A DNA stretch of 64,000 nt from Flavobacterium sp. N2038 (lineage in GTDB: Bacteria > Bacteroidota > Bacteroidia > Flavobacteriales > Flavobacteriaceae): assembly GCF_025947185.1 (NCBI RefSeq), contig NZ_CP110001.1:1984001-2048000 (forward strand). The letters are read 5' to 3'. Below the pieces are notes generated by a model. It saw nothing but the letters and a program-made list of their open reading frames with translations. It made no database searches and was not told the DNA's origin. The position numbers and the translations under genes are program-made. Shown in pieces: positions 41,952-53,216 of the stretch (positions are counted from its first letter, which is position 1; each line of letters begins with the position of its first letter).

Positions 41952-42866
41952 TTAAATCCATTCTCCAGCGGCATTGTAATCGTCTGGAAGATAGGTGAGA
42001 TATTGTACCATTCGCGGGTTGTCTCCTTTATTGGGCGTTGCACAGTGTGGCAGTGATTGATGCCAGATGATAAAATCTCCGGCGTCGCCTGTAATAGGTT
42101 TTGGCTGTAATGTTTGTAACGCTTTCTCTCTTGGATTTTCGTGAGGTTTAAGCTCGTCCAGCCATTGATTAATTTGGTTGTGAAAACCCGGAACGCAATG
42201 AAAAGCGCCATCATTTGGCCCGCAATCGGTTAAATAAAGCAACCCCTGAAGTCCAAAAGTAAGTGGTTTTTTTAAGCTCATATCCCAATGAAGCGGACTT
42301 CCCAGAAAATTAAAATTCTCTGCTTCAGGAGGATTAAAACTTACCTTGTCAATCGTTTTGTAAATTTTAGTGGTTTTATAAAGCTGTTCATATGCTTTTT
42401 TAACTCTCTGAGAGAATCGGTTGCGATTTAAAGTTTCATGATTAGAAAAATTAAGCATAAGCCCTTTTTGATCTTCATGTCGGTTGTACCAGCTTTCTTT
42501 TTTATCAGGATCCATCTTTAGGTATTCCCAAATTGCTTTTTGCGTGTCTTCACAGTCTTTTTTTGAAATGGCGTTTTTGATCACTACATAACCGTTTTGG
42601 TCCCAGAATTCTAAATCTTGTTCAGAAAGGACATTTTCGATTAAATCTTCGGTTTGGGGAATAGTATCGCGTTTTCGGTTGCTAACCCATATTTTAAAAG
42701 TTTCAAAATCAGGTTTTTCAAAATGCAAAAACTGCAAAACATCTTCCATACTGATGTTCAATTGATACAGGGCTTTAATTTCGTTGTCCCAGTTGATATG
42801 GTCCGAACTTGCATTTTCAGGATCTACAGTACGTTTCCATAATGGTTCGAGGACATTCCAGGGCAT
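41952..42866 (-). CDS. phytanoyl-CoA dioxygenase family protein
   Basis: A 304-residue Fe(II)/2-oxoglutarate oxygenase. DQNGYVVIKNAISKKDCEDT begins the fold. The iron ligands are likely in PLHWDMSL (His and Asp) and in the C-terminal DFIIWHQSLPHCA (His), with Arg in NPRMVQYLTY for 2-oxoglutarate. The substrate is unknown. The start at 42866 gives a normal length. Single-gene unit. Confidence 0.85.
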   Translation of the reverse strand: MPWNVLEPLWKRTVDPENASSDHINWDNEIKALYQLNISMEDVLQFLHFEKPDFETFKIWVSNRKRDTIPQTEDLIENVLSEQDLEFWDQNGYVVIKNAISKKDCEDTQKAIWEYLKMDPDKKESWYNRHEDQKGLMLNFSNHETLNRNRFSQRVKKAYEQLYKTTKIYKTIDKVSFNPPEAENFNFLGSPLHWDMSLKKPLTFGLQGLLYLTDCGPNDGAFHCVPGFHNQINQWLDELKPHENPREKALQTLQPKPITGDAGDFIIWHQSLPHCATPNKGDNPRMVQYLTYLPDDYNAAGEWI

Positions 42867-42953
42867 AGTAATTCTGTTTTAAGTTGATATACAACCAAAA
42901 ATACAGGATTTATAGTTCGATAATTACAGTAAAAATACCCGTTTTTAAGTCGT

Positions 42954-42990
42954 AAAAAGGCTGTCTCCAAATTGAGACAGCCTTTTTTGA
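42954..42990 (-). terminator. terminator after the 43024 gene
   Basis: AAAAAGGCTGTCTC and GAGACAGCCTTTTT pair perfectly around a short loop. A near-identical stem occurs at 43948, so the two are likely paralogous. Confidence 0.85.
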
Positions 42991-43023
42991 TACTATTACT
43001 TAAAATAAAGCTTTTTATAAAGA

Positions 43024-43878
43024 TTAAACCATAGCAGTATTCTGAGGTGTCTTTGGCGTTTTTACAAATTTGATATAAACGAAAAACTCAACAAACGGAA
43101 TAAGAAGAAACAACAGGAAAAAAAGCAGTTCATGTTTTAGAATTTCGTGAAAAATAAAATCCTGTACCGATTGTAATTTTCGACCCATTTCTGATTGTAA
43201 AGAAAGTTCGATTTTTTGAGGCTCGATTTGATCTAGTCTGGCTAAAGTAGATTTGAATTCGGCATAATTAATGTTTTTTACATTTTTCATATCGGCTTTG
43301 TCGTCAACAGCTTTCATGAAACCATATACACAAGCGCTGTAAACATCAGATTCGTATTTTTGAAGCAAGTACGAAGTCGAAGAATTTTTGAATTTATCCA
43401 GAGTACTTAATCCACTATTGTTTTGTTTGATATAACCTGCAAATGCTTTGGTGATCGATTTACTCGCATCATCTGAAGAGTTAGACAGCATTTGTACTGC
43501 ATGAAGAAAGTCTTTTTTCTCTTTTTCGGATGAAAATGTCGTTCCGAAGGTGTTAGAATAAATTTGAGCAGTAATGTTTTTGTTTTCGTTGCGCAAAATA
43601 GAATGCGTTCCGTAGAATAAACCAATCATGGTCATGAAATACAATATAACAATCATGAAATACGGAATCCACAGTTTAGCAATCCAGTTATAATATTGTT
43701 TGTCGCGGTCAAAGAATTTTTTTCGGTATAAAAATATATTGAATACAATACCCAGAATAATTCCCAAAACAACAAATAAAACAATCCAGAATATAAACCA
43801 GCCTATGTTTGGCAGGATAAACTGTTTTGAAAATTCCCAAACTTCTGACCAATTTATACTGTCGATATATTCTTTCAT
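43024..43878 (-). CDS. membrane protein of unknown function
   Basis: A 284-residue protein with membrane helices at about 18-45, 70-95 and 245-270 and a soluble middle part rich in Ser/Lys/Asp. The middle includes FGTTFSSEKEKKDFLHAVQM and TLARLDQIEPQKIELSLQSE. Not recognised. The gene lies alone between two matching hairpin terminators. Confidence 0.6.
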   Translation of the reverse strand: MKEYIDSINWSEVWEFSKQFILPNIGWFIFWIVLFVVLGIILGIVFNIFLYRKKFFDRDKQYYNWIAKLWIPYFMIVILYFMTMIGLFYGTHSILRNENKNITAQIYSNTFGTTFSSEKEKKDFLHAVQMLSNSSDDASKSITKAFAGYIKQNNSGLSTLDKFKNSSTSYLLQKYESDVYSACVYGFMKAVDDKADMKNVKNINYAEFKSTLARLDQIEPQKIELSLQSEMGRKLQSVQDFIFHEILKHELLFFLLFLLIPFVEFFVYIKFVKTPKTPQNTAMV

Positions 43879-43947
43879 ATTTTGTTTTTAGTAGATTAAA
43901 AATAATTAAAAATTTTATTCTGATTAAAAATTTATTGAACAAGAATT

Positions 43948-43985
43948 AAAAAAGGCTGTCTAAATTTTAGACAGCCTTTTTCTTT
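43948..43985 (-). terminator. terminator after the acyl-CoA ligase gene
   Basis: AAAAAGGCTGTCTAAA and TTTAGACAGCCTTTTT pair around a tiny loop. The stem is nearly the same as at 42954. Confidence 0.85.
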
Positions 43986-44005
43986 GGTTAAAATTATTTT
44001 GATTA

Positions 44006-45784
44006 TTAATTATTCCCGTAGATTTTAACGTAAAGATTTTTATAAATTTCTTTAATAATTTTACGTTTTAGTTTAAGTGTAGGAGTCAGTTGTCCGCCAT
44101 CGATAGACCAAACATCCGGGGTAAGTTCAAAACGTTTGATTTTTTCCCAGTGTCCAAATTTTTCATTAATACCTTCAACTTCTTCGTCGATACGTTTAAT
44201 TACATCTGTATTTGATGCAATTTCGGCATTAGAACCTCCTAAAGTAATTTTATGGATTTTGGCCCATTCTTTTACAAATTCAAAGTTTGGCTGAATAAAT
44301 GCTGCCGGCATTTTTTCGCCCTCACCAATTACCATAATCTGCTCAATAAAACGAGATTGTTTCATGGCATTTTCGATCATTTGTGGTGCAATATATTTAC
44401 CTCCCGAAGTTTTGAACATTTCTTTTTTACGATCGGTAATTTTCAGGAATCCTTCGCTGTCAATTTCTCCGATATCTCCTGTGTGGAAATAACCGTCTTG
44501 TAAAGCTTCGGCAGTTTTTTCAGCATCTTTAAAGTAACCTAACATTACATTTGGTCCTTTGCAAAGGATTTCACCGTCTTCGGCAATTTTAACTTCTACG
44601 TTACGAATTACTTTTCCAACAGTTCCAATTTTAAAACCTTTGTTTCTTTGGTCATTTACCGCAATTACCGGTGATGTTTCAGATAAACCGTAACCTTCCA
44701 TAACCGGAATTTCTGCAGCAGCAAAAACTCTTGTTAAACGTGGCTGTAATGCAGCACTTCCGGAAACCATTAAATCTAAATTTCCACCCAAACCTTCTTT
44801 CCATTTACTGAAAATTAGTTTGCGGGCAATTTTTAACTGAAATTCATACCAGCCACCATTTGCACCGTATGGCTCATATCTTAAACCTAAATCAATAGCC
44901 CAGAAAAATAGTTTTTTCTTAATGCCGGTTAATTCAGCTCCTTTTGCATAAATTTTATCGTATACTTTCTCTAGAAGTCTTGGAACAGCTGTCATAACAG
45001 TTGGACGTACTTCTTTTAAGTTGTCACTGATTTTGTCAATCGATTCTCCAAAATATACTGAGACACCATAATATTGGTAGATGTACAAAATCATTCTTTC
45101 AAAAATATGACAGATAGGCAAGAAGCTCAATGCAGTACTTTTTCCCGGATCAAACGGAATTCTTGGTGCGCTGTCTAATACATTCGAAACAATGTTTTTG
45201 TGCGAAAGCATAACACCTTTAGGTCTTCCTGTAGTTCCGGAAGTATAGATAATCGTAGCTAAATCATCGGTATGAATACTTTCTTTTCTGGCTTCAACTT
45301 CAGCCTGATTGCTGTCGTCTTCACCTAATAAAAGTAAATCAGACCAGTGTTTACAGCCTTGAATTTCATTAAAAGAATATACTTCTTTTAATGTTGGCAC
45401 ATTGGCTCTGATAGATTGTACTTTCTGAAATACTTCGTCGTCAGAAACAAAGACATACATACTGCCACTATGATTCAATATATATTCATAATCTTCTTCT
45501 GAAATAGTTGGGTAGATTGGAACATTCTGTGCCCCGGTTTGCAGAATACCAATATCCATGATATTCCATTCTGTACGGTTATTAGAAGTGATTAAAGCAA
45601 TTTTATCATCTTTCTGAATTCCCATGCGCAATAATGCTCTTGAAATGGCATTTGCTTTTGCAATATATTCCTGGCTAGATGTTTTTTCCCAGACTCCATT
45701 CTTTTTTGTTGCTAAGGCAACCGGAAGGTTATAAGTTTCTTGTTGATAATAGGGAAAATCAAAAAGACGTGTGATTGAAACCAT
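44006..45784 (-). CDS. long-chain fatty-acid--CoA ligase (AMP-forming)
   Basis: A 592-residue adenylate-forming enzyme that activates long-chain fatty acids with ATP and CoA. The P-loop-like motif YTSGTTGRPKG lies near residue 180, VMEGYGLSETSPV is the fatty-acid/adenylate motif, and YFHTGDIGEID and ITDRKKEMFKTSGGKYIAPQ are the C-terminal hinge and lysine region. It would feed acyl-CoA to the beta-oxidation operon at 6096-12725, though it is not linked to it. A single-gene unit with its own terminator. Confidence 0.93.
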   Translation of the reverse strand: MVSITRLFDFPYYQQETYNLPVALATKKNGVWEKTSSQEYIAKANAISRALLRMGIQKDDKIALITSNNRTEWNIMDIGILQTGAQNVPIYPTISEEDYEYILNHSGSMYVFVSDDEVFQKVQSIRANVPTLKEVYSFNEIQGCKHWSDLLLLGEDDSNQAEVEARKESIHTDDLATIIYTSGTTGRPKGVMLSHKNIVSNVLDSAPRIPFDPGKSTALSFLPICHIFERMILYIYQYYGVSVYFGESIDKISDNLKEVRPTVMTAVPRLLEKVYDKIYAKGAELTGIKKKLFFWAIDLGLRYEPYGANGGWYEFQLKIARKLIFSKWKEGLGGNLDLMVSGSAALQPRLTRVFAAAEIPVMEGYGLSETSPVIAVNDQRNKGFKIGTVGKVIRNVEVKIAEDGEILCKGPNVMLGYFKDAEKTAEALQDGYFHTGDIGEIDSEGFLKITDRKKEMFKTSGGKYIAPQMIENAMKQSRFIEQIMVIGEGEKMPAAFIQPNFEFVKEWAKIHKITLGGSNAEIASNTDVIKRIDEEVEGINEKFGHWEKIKRFELTPDVWSIDGGQLTPTLKLKRKIIKEIYKNLYVKIYGNN

Positions 45785-45932
45785 GTTTAATATATTGAAT
45801 TTTATCGCAAATTAAATAAAAAATAGGTATAATTTTTAATTTTGTGAAATTTTATGGGAAAAATTATAGGTACTCTTGAAAATCAACGAAAACGTTTTCT
45901 TTTTTGTAGTAAATCTTCGAAAAAATGAGAAA

Positions 45933-46385
45933 TTATCTATTTGAAGCGTCTTTTCCCATGTCATTATAATCTTCATAATCCTTCACTCGCTCACCCATAA
46001 TGAACATTTTCTTCTTTGTAAAATGTATTGAGAGCTGCGTGTAATTCCATTCTTCGCTATCATTTGTTCTGTACCAAAGGGTATAAGTAGCACTATTGAA
46101 ACCTTGTCTGAAAACAGGAATTCCTTCATCTGTACATTCAAGTCCCCAATTGATTTTCTTTTTAGATAAATCTTCGTATTGGTAAACACCTGTTCCGTCA
46201 GGATTTAATATAATAACAGGCTCTTTTTTTCCTGCAGGAGCAAAAGTTCCCGGAACCGGATAACTAACAGTAGTGGTAATAAAACGTTCCTTCTCTCTGT
46301 AAGTAATTGCATTTACTTCGACTTGCGAATATGATTTTGCAGTAAAAAATAATAGGGTAAAAAATAATAAACGAATTGCTTTCAT
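45933..46385 (-). CDS. small exported protein
   Basis: A 150-residue protein with signal peptide MKAIRLLFFTLLFFTAKSYS. The mature part is beta-rich (VIILNPDGTGVYQYEDLSKK, FNSATYTLWYRTNDSEEW). Not recognised; periplasmic or surface-exposed. It lies between the ligase and the TonB-dependent receptor and need not belong to either. Confidence 0.6.
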   Translation of the reverse strand: MKAIRLLFFTLLFFTAKSYSQVEVNAITYREKERFITTTVSYPVPGTFAPAGKKEPVIILNPDGTGVYQYEDLSKKKINWGLECTDEGIPVFRQGFNSATYTLWYRTNDSEEWNYTQLSIHFTKKKMFIMGERVKDYEDYNDMGKDASNR

Positions 46386-46527
46386 TCTATGTAGGATTTA
46401 GTGTTTTTGGGGCTTAAAAAATTCAGTGGCGGGAATTTTTTTGGCGAATATACTCTAAATTTTCCGTAGAAAATGAATCCGAAATTACAAGAATGAGTTT
46501 TTTTTAATTTTTTATTTGTTGTATAAT

Positions 46528-48933
46528 TTATTCTGTCGAAAACTGATTTTCCAGTAATTTTTCTTTAAAATCAGATTTAAAAGTATACGCAAACGTAAGC
46601 ATTAAGGCGCGGGTGTCTGATTTATTTGTTCGATTGTTACTGAATAATGCGGTGTTGTTTTTATAACCACTTTCGAGTGTATTAAACATATCAGTTACAA
46701 CCAATCCTAATCGGGCATTTCCTTTTCCTAATTTTTGCTGAAATCCCATATCAACGTTATAAACCGGGATTCTTTTTCCCTGAGCAGTTGCCAAAGCCGA
46801 ATTGTAATTTCCAATAATTTGTAGTTTTCCGCCTTTCCACGGTACAAAATTATTAATGATTTTTCCGTACCAGCTAAAAGCATTGGTAACATTATCTTCG
46901 CCCAGATTTGATGCATTTATATTTTGCTGAAAAGCAGTTAAACTGATATTTGCATCATAAAAACCAATTGGTTTCAGACTGAAAATAGTTTCTAAACCGT
47001 AAGTAATAGTGCTTCCAATATTTCTTGGCTGAAGAAAAATAACACCATTGTCCAGCAATTCTGCATATTGTCTGATTGCGTCAGTTGTATTTCTGTAAAA
47101 AGCATTGGTTGATAATGAATAGCTTTTCCAGTCTTTATTGTAACTCATTTCGGCAATATGAATAATCTCGGGCTTCAAATAAGGATTTCCTCCATGCGGA
47201 TTAAGCGCATCTGTGATATCAATAAACGGATTCAAATCATCCAGATCCGGGCGATTAATACGTTTGCTATAACCAATTTTTACAAATTCGTCTGCTTTTA
47301 AATTCAATTGCAAAGAAGCCGATGGAAAAAGTTTTAAATAATTATTGCTAAAACGATCACTGTTATTTTGAGTTGCTCCAGTGTTGGAAACATTTTCTGC
47401 ACGCAAACCTAAATTGTATTTCCATTTTGGACTTTCACTTTCGCCAATAAACGAATTCAGCATTCCGTAAACTGCATTTATTTGTTCGTTAAATTTGAAA
47501 GTATTGCTGGCTATGGGGTTCACAACATAATCACCATTTACCAAATCAGCACTTTCAAAATCAGAATTAAAAAAACGAAATGTTCCTTTGTAGCCTGTTT
47601 CTATAATTGATTTTTCTGAAACAGGAAAAGTATAGTTTACAATAGCATTAGAAATGTTTTGGTTTTCATAATTGTGTGTTCGCTGCAAACGGGCTTCGCC
47701 AATCTGCTGTTGATATTCATCATAATTATAAGTGTCAATATCGGTGTTTTCTCTGTGTTTCCCGAATGACGAAGTAATTGATGTGTTTAAATTTTTTCTT
47801 TCGTCAGAAAATTTCCGATCATAATTAAAAGACAGTTCTCCAACTTTTGAACGCTCCAGTTCTAAAGAATGTCTTCTATTATTTGAAAAGAATGCATTGC
47901 TACTTGTGTTTACCTGTGTGTACAAAGTTTCATCATTATCCTGAGTTTCAATATTTCCTAAAGCTTCAAAAGAAAAGGTGTTTTTATCATTTGGAGCATA
48001 ATCAACATTGAATTTCAGATTTTGCAAACCTTCGGTACGCTCGTCATTTCTGTTTTGATGAATGTAGTGTTCATCATCAATAAAATAATTTGTTCTGTCG
48101 GCATTTATTTTTTTGGTTCTTCCAGCAAAACGATTGTCATATCCCAAACCAATATTCCATTTTTCTGTTTTATTATTTAAAAGAACAGAACTGTTTACTC
48201 TGCCTTTTGCTCCAAAACCTGCCCCAAGAGCTACCGCGCCATTTAGACCATTTTGATTGTTTTTTTTAAGCTTGATATTGATGATACCACTTTCTGCATT
48301 TGCATCATATTTAGCTGTCGGATTACTGATAATTTCGATGCTTTCAATACTACTTGCTGCAATTTGATCCATATTGGTAATGGCAGAGTTTTTTCCGTTA
48401 ATCAAAATCATGGGTGATTTACCTCTTAAAGTAATTCCACCTTCAGCATCTACTGCTACTGTTGGAATGCTTTTTAGCATATCGGTTGCGGTTCCTCCGG
48501 ATTGTGAAATATTCGAAACAGCATTAAAAATAAAGCCTTCATTCGTTTTCTGAATTTGTTTTTTCTGAGATTTTACTACAACATCATTCAGTAAATTAGT
48601 GTCGTTTTGCAATTTGATAGTTCCAATAGAAATTGGACTTTCAGAAACTTTTATTTTTTGAGATATAGTTTTAAAACCTATTAATTTAAATTGAAGCTGA
48701 TAATCTCCAGAGCGAACATTCTCTAAGGCAAAATTTCCCATAACATCGGTTACAGCATAATTGGCTGTTTTGGTAGAATCGCTGGTGCTTTTTAAAACTA
48801 CATCAACAAATTCTATAGGAAGTTTTCCGTCAGTGATATTTCCTTTTATGGCTGTAGTTTTTTGTGCAAAGGAAAATTGGCTTATAGTAAATAAGATAAT
48901 TAGGTAAGATATTTTCTGGATCATATTTTTCAT
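46528..48933 (-). CDS. TonB-dependent receptor, outer-membrane barrel family
   Basis: An 801-residue outer-membrane protein. The signal peptide ends FAQ (about residue 24). A carboxypeptidase-regulatory-like domain follows (about 28-110: KGNITDGKLPIEFVDVVLKS, MGNFALENVRSGDYQLQFK). Next come a plug with TGGTATDMLKSIPTVAVDAEGGI (Gly-rich), and a barrel (about 220-800) of the OMP_b-brl_3 type. The ligand is unknown. No sigma/anti-sigma pair or SusD partner is adjacent, so it is probably not a SusC transporter. ATG 48933 and an internal Met three codons later are both possible starts. Confidence 0.88.
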   Translation of the reverse strand: MKNMIQKISYLIILFTISQFSFAQKTTAIKGNITDGKLPIEFVDVVLKSTSDSTKTANYAVTDVMGNFALENVRSGDYQLQFKLIGFKTISQKIKVSESPISIGTIKLQNDTNLLNDVVVKSQKKQIQKTNEGFIFNAVSNISQSGGTATDMLKSIPTVAVDAEGGITLRGKSPMILINGKNSAITNMDQIAASSIESIEIISNPTAKYDANAESGIINIKLKKNNQNGLNGAVALGAGFGAKGRVNSSVLLNNKTEKWNIGLGYDNRFAGRTKKINADRTNYFIDDEHYIHQNRNDERTEGLQNLKFNVDYAPNDKNTFSFEALGNIETQDNDETLYTQVNTSSNAFFSNNRRHSLELERSKVGELSFNYDRKFSDERKNLNTSITSSFGKHRENTDIDTYNYDEYQQQIGEARLQRTHNYENQNISNAIVNYTFPVSEKSIIETGYKGTFRFFNSDFESADLVNGDYVVNPIASNTFKFNEQINAVYGMLNSFIGESESPKWKYNLGLRAENVSNTGATQNNSDRFSNNYLKLFPSASLQLNLKADEFVKIGYSKRINRPDLDDLNPFIDITDALNPHGGNPYLKPEIIHIAEMSYNKDWKSYSLSTNAFYRNTTDAIRQYAELLDNGVIFLQPRNIGSTITYGLETIFSLKPIGFYDANISLTAFQQNINASNLGEDNVTNAFSWYGKIINNFVPWKGGKLQIIGNYNSALATAQGKRIPVYNVDMGFQQKLGKGNARLGLVVTDMFNTLESGYKNNTALFSNNRTNKSDTRALMLTFAYTFKSDFKEKLLENQFSTE

Positions 48934-49025
48934 GACACAAAGATATTTATCCGAATATTTATACTTGCTTAAGCTGTCTTAAGATACCATTAAATTAATC
49001 TTAGAATCGTTTTAAATAGTTTTTT

Positions 49026-49103
49026 TTGCCACAGATTAAAAGGATTAGAATTTTTAAATGTTGCGAAAAGAATAATCTGTGTTAATCTGTGTAATCTGTG
49101 GCA
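49026..49103. repeat. GCCACAGATTAAAAGG / AATCTGTGGC inverted repeat
   Basis: TTGCCACAGATTAAAAGGAT and TAATCTGTGTAATCTGTGGC form an imperfect hairpin upstream of the TonB receptor start and beside the purL terminator. It belongs to the same family as 57476-57623. Confidence 0.6.
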
Positions 49104-49108
49104 AAAAA

Positions 49109-49138
49109 AAAACGCCCGATAAAATTCGGGCGCTTTTA
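49109..49138 (-). terminator. terminator after purL
   Basis: CGCCCGA and TCGGGCG pair around TAAAAT, with A runs upstream on the plus strand and T runs downstream, 16 bp past the purL stop. Confidence 0.85.
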
Positions 49139-49153
49139 GTAAAAATATATTTT

Positions 49154-52100
49154 TTAGTTTTTCTCAATCCATTTTCTGGCATTAACAAAAGCTTCGTGCC
49201 AAGGCGAAACCTCGTCATTTCTGTCTTTTGGATAATGCGCCCAGTTCCATTGGAAAGTCGAACGCTCAATGTGAGGCATCATAACCAAATGTCTTCCGGT
49301 TTTATCACACATCATTGCGGTGTTATAATCGGATCCGTTAGGGTTTGCAGGATATCCTTCGTAAGCATATTTAGAAACAATGTTGTAGTTTTCTTCAGCA
49401 AGAGGTAATTTAAACTTACCTTCTCCATGAGAAACCCAAACTCCTAAAGTACTTCCAGCCAAAGTCGATAACATAACTGAGTTGTTTTCCTGAACTTTTA
49501 CTGATGTAAAGATACTTTCGTGTTTCTGGCTTTCGTTATGAAGCATTTTTCCGTGAACTTCATGCTCTGGATTAATCACTTCCAATTCCATAAACAACTG
49601 ACATCCGTTACAGATTCCAACAGATAAAGTATCTTCTCTTTTAAAGAATTTATCCAAAGCTGTTTTTGCTTTTTCGTTGTATAAGAACGCTCCGGCCCAA
49701 CCTTTAGCAGAACCTAAAACATCTGAGTTAGAGAATCCACCAACTGCTCCAATAAACTGAATATCTTCAAGAGTTTCACGACCAGAAATTAAATCCGTCA
49801 TGTGAACGTCTTTTACATCAAAACCTGCTAAGTACATAGCATTTGCCATTTCGCGCTCAGAATTACTTCCTTTTTCACGGATAATCGCTGCTTTTGGTCT
49901 TGGTTTAGAGTTGTCGATTTCTGGTTTCTTTCCTGTAAAGTGTGCAGGGAAAGTATAATTTAAAACCTGATTTTTATAGTTTTCGAAACGCGCCTGAGCT
50001 CTTCCGTTTTTAGATTGTTTTTGATCTAATAAATAAGAAGTCTCGAACCAAACGTCTCTGTAAGTTGGAATATCCAATTTGTAATCTCCAAATTCCAAAA
50101 CTGCTGTATTTTGAACAGATCCAATTTTGAAGAATTCGATATTATTAGCTTTCAATTTAGCTTCAACAGCTGCATCAGATTTAGCTTGGAAAACGATTCC
50201 GATATTTTCAGCGAAAAGGATTTTCAATAAGTCTTTTTCCGCGAAAGCGCTGAAATCAATTTTAGCTCCAAGATTAACATCAGCAAAACACAATTCTAAT
50301 AAAGTAGTTATTAAACCACCGCTTCCGATATCGTGACCCGCTAAGATTTGGCTTTCGCCGATTAATTCTTGAATGGTATTAAAAGCATTTTTGAAGAAAG
50401 AAGCGTCTTTAATAGTAGATGTTTCGTTTCCAATTGTGTTTCTGATTTGTGCAAAAGAAGAACCTCCTAATTTGAAATCATCCTGAGACAAATTGATATA
50501 GTAAATAGAATCTCCGTTTTTCTGTAAAACCGGTTCAACTACTTTTCTAATATCTGTACAGTTTCCTCCAGCCGAAATAATAACCGTTCCCGGCGCGATT
50601 ACTTCGTCGTTTGGATATTTTTGTTTCATCGAAAGTGAATCTTTTCCTGTCGGAATATTGATTCCCAATTCGATTGCAAATTCTGAACAACCTTCAACAG
50701 CAGCGTATAAACGAGCATCTTCACCTTCGTTTTTACAAGCCCACATCCAGTTTGCAGATAATGAAATACCTTTTAAGCCATCTTTAATTGGTGCCCAAAC
50801 AATGTTTGATAACGATTCTGCAATAGCATTTCTACTTCCTGCAACCGGGTCAATTAAAGCCGAAATAGGAGCGTGGCCAATAGAAGTTGCGATTCCTTCT
50901 TTACCTAAATAATCCAGAGCCATAACCCCAACATTGTTCAAAGGCAATTGAAGCGGACCTGCATTTTGCTGTTTAGCTACTTTTCCACCTACACAACGGT
51001 CAACTTTATTTGTTAACCAGTCTTTTGAGGCAACAGCTTCTAAACGTAAAACATCTTTTAAGTATGATTCGAAATCTCCTGCGTTGTAAGCAACATCAGC
51101 ATATTTTCTATCGATAGTTTTATCTGTCATAACCGTTTTTGGAGAGCTTCCGAAGAAATCTTCTAAAGCATAATCCATCGGTTTTGAACCATTTGATTTT
51201 GATTCGAATGTAAAACGGTGATCTCCCGTTACATCTCCAACCTGATACATTGGTGAACGCTCTCTGTCGGCAATTCTTTGCAGCGTATCAATATCTTTTT
51301 GACCAATAACCAATCCCATTCTTTCCTGAGATTCGTTACCGATAATTTCTTTTGCAGAAAGTGTTGGATCTCCAACTGGTAATTTGTCTAAATCAATTAA
51401 ACCTCCAGTTTCTTCCACCAATTCAGAAAGACAGTTTAAGTGCCCTCCAGCTCCGTGATCGTGAATAGAAACAATTGGGTTATTGTCGCTTTCTACCAAA
51501 CCACGAATGGCGTTTGCAGCACGTTTTTGCATTTCTGGGTTTGAACGCTGAATTGCATTTAATTCGATTCCTGAACCAAAAGCTCCAGTATCTGCAGAAG
51601 AAACCGCAGCACCACCCATTCCGATTCTATAATTTTCTCCTCCAAGAATTACGATTTTATCGCCTTCTTGTGGTTTCTTTTTAATTGATTGATCCAGTTT
51701 TCCGTATCCAATTCCTCCCGCTTGCATGATTACTTTATCGTAACCAATTTTACGGTCGTTTTCTGAATGTTCGAAAGTTAAAACAGAACCTGTAATTAAC
51801 GGCTGACCAAATTTATTTCCAAAATCAGAAGCTCCGTTTGAAGCTTTGATCAAAATATCCATTGGCGTTTGGTACAACCATTTTCTTTCTTCAACAGCAT
51901 TTTCCCATTTTCTGTCATCATTTAAACGAGAATATGAAGTCATATAAACTGCTGTTCCAGCCAATGGCAAAGAACCTTGTCCTCCGGCTAAACGGTCACG
52001 AATTTCTCCTCCAGAACCTGTTGCAGCTCCGTTGAAAGGCTCAACTGTTGTTGGGAAATTATGTGTTTCGGCTTTTAATGAGATAACCGAATCAAATTCT

Positions 52101-52807
52101 TTTATTTCGTAAAAATCAGGTTTGTCTGCCGATTTTGGTGCAAATTGCTGTACTTTTGGTCCTTTTACAAAAGCAACGTTGTCTTTGTAAGCAGAAACAA
52201 TATCGTTAGGATTTTCCTGAGATGTTTTTTTGATTAATTTGAAAAGAGAAGTTTCTTTTTCTTCACCATCAATAACAAAAGTTCCGTTGAAAATTTTGTG
52301 ACGACAGTGCTCTGAATTCGCTTGTGAGAAAGCAAAAATTTCAGAATCAGTTAATTTTCTTCCTAATTTAGTCGAAAGATTATTTAAATATTCAACTTCT
52401 TCTTCGCTTAAAGCTAAACCTTCAACTTTATTGTAAGTTGCAATATCATCAATTTCCAGAATTGGTTCTGGCTGAATGTTGATAGTGAAGATTTCCTGGT
52501 CTAATTCGTTGAATTTTTGAAAAAGCATTGGGTCAAAATCATTGAAATCTTCCGTTGCAGGATGAAATTCTTCAATTCTGATAATGCCCGGAACACCCAT
52601 ATTTTGAGTGATTTCTACAGCATTTGTACTCCAAGGTGTGATCATAGTGGCGCGTGGACCAACAAAAAAACCCGTCAATGCGGATTTTTCGATCTTATTA
52701 GAGTCGGCAAAAAGCCAGTTTAATTTTGAAATGTCTTGAGCTGAAATTTCGTTTTGCGTTTGTACGGCAAAAACAGTTTTGCTTTGGTTTTCAAAGAAAT
52801 GGATCAT
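49154..52807 (-). CDS. purL: phosphoribosylformylglycinamidine synthase, single-chain form
   Basis: A 1217-residue purine-synthesis enzyme that turns FGAR into FGAM using glutamine and ATP. Order: an N-terminal substrate-channel region, two PurM-like synthase halves ([30 protein letters not shown], then [19 protein letters not shown] and GSSFAQI), and a C-terminal glutamine amidotransferase with the nucleophilic Cys in [13 protein letters not shown] and a catalytic His in HPE-like [13 protein letters not shown]. The ATG at 52807 ([10 protein letters not shown]) gives the normal start; a frame open to 52864 is less likely. Confidence 0.95.
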   Translation of the reverse strand: MIHFFENQSKTVFAVQTQNEISAQDISKLNWLFADSNKIEKSALTGFFVGPRATMITPWSTNAVEITQNMGVPGIIRIEEFHPATEDFNDFDPMLFQKFNELDQEIFTINIQPEPILEIDDIATYNKVEGLALSEEEVEYLNNLSTKLGRKLTDSEIFAFSQANSEHCRHKIFNGTFVIDGEEKETSLFKLIKKTSQENPNDIVSAYKDNVAFVKGPKVQQFAPKSADKPDFYEIKEFDSVISLKAETHNFPTTVEPFNGAATGSGGEIRDRLAGGQGSLPLAGTAVYMTSYSRLNDDRKWENAVEERKWLYQTPMDILIKASNGASDFGNKFGQPLITGSVLTFEHSENDRKIGYDKVIMQAGGIGYGKLDQSIKKKPQEGDKIVILGGENYRIGMGGAAVSSADTGAFGSGIELNAIQRSNPEMQKRAANAIRGLVESDNNPIVSIHDHGAGGHLNCLSELVEETGGLIDLDKLPVGDPTLSAKEIIGNESQERMGLVIGQKDIDTLQRIADRERSPMYQVGDVTGDHRFTFESKSNGSKPMDYALEDFFGSSPKTVMTDKTIDRKYADVAYNAGDFESYLKDVLRLEAVASKDWLTNKVDRCVGGKVAKQQNAGPLQLPLNNVGVMALDYLGKEGIATSIGHAPISALIDPVAGSRNAIAESLSNIVWAPIKDGLKGISLSANWMWACKNEGEDARLYAAVEGCSEFAIELGINIPTGKDSLSMKQKYPNDEVIAPGTVIISAGGNCTDIRKVVEPVLQKNGDSIYYINLSQDDFKLGGSSFAQIRNTIGNETSTIKDASFFKNAFNTIQELIGESQILAGHDIGSGGLITTLLELCFADVNLGAKIDFSAFAEKDLLKILFAENIGIVFQAKSDAAVEAKLKANNIEFFKIGSVQNTAVLEFGDYKLDIPTYRDVWFETSYLLDQKQSKNGRAQARFENYKNQVLNYTFPAHFTGKKPEIDNSKPRPKAAIIREKGSNSEREMANAMYLAGFDVKDVHMTDLISGRETLEDIQFIGAVGGFSNSDVLGSAKGWAGAFLYNEKAKTALDKFFKREDTLSVGICNGCQLFMELEVINPEHEVHGKMLHNESQKHESIFTSVKVQENNSVMLSTLAGSTLGVWVSHGEGKFKLPLAEENYNIVSKYAYEGYPANPNGSDYNTAMMCDKTGRHLVMMPHIERSTFQWNWAHYPKDRNDEVSPWHEAFVNARKWIEKN

Positions 52808-52864
52808 TTGTGTAGTTTGTTGTTTTGAAGGTGCAAATTTAGTGTAAATAAATAGTAAGCGCAA

Positions 52865-53170
52865 ATTTGAAAACCATCTCTTTTAAAAAAAAATAAAGTT
52901 GCCTTTTTCTTGCATTTTTTTTACCAAAAAGTCGCAAAATCAAAAGGTTTATGGCTTTCCTGAATTTTATAATTTTATTTAAAAAAAAGGGTTTACATAA
53001 TCTGTTATATTGCTAAATCTGCGAGAAAAAAATAAAGTTCAAGAAATAAGAAATCAAAATTGCAGCTTGGTATTTTAGCGTTTTATCTGGTATAAGTTTG
53101 CAAAATTTACGAAATCTGAAAATGTATAAAAAATAGGCTTTTGAGAATATTCTTTCATGACAATAAAAAA
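52865..53170. other. gene-free stretch between purL and the endonuclease gene
   Basis: AT-rich, with no plausible gene. It holds only short A/T runs until the hairpin at 53171. Confidence 0.6.
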
Positions 53171-53189
53171 AAGCGGCAAATTGCCGCTT
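53171..53189 (-). terminator. terminator after the endonuclease gene
   Basis: AAGCGGCAAATTGCCGCTT, a perfect hairpin with A and T runs on either side, 28 bp past the stop. Confidence 0.8.
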
Positions 53190-53216
53190 TAAATTTAGTA
53201 AGCACTCATTTTTTAA

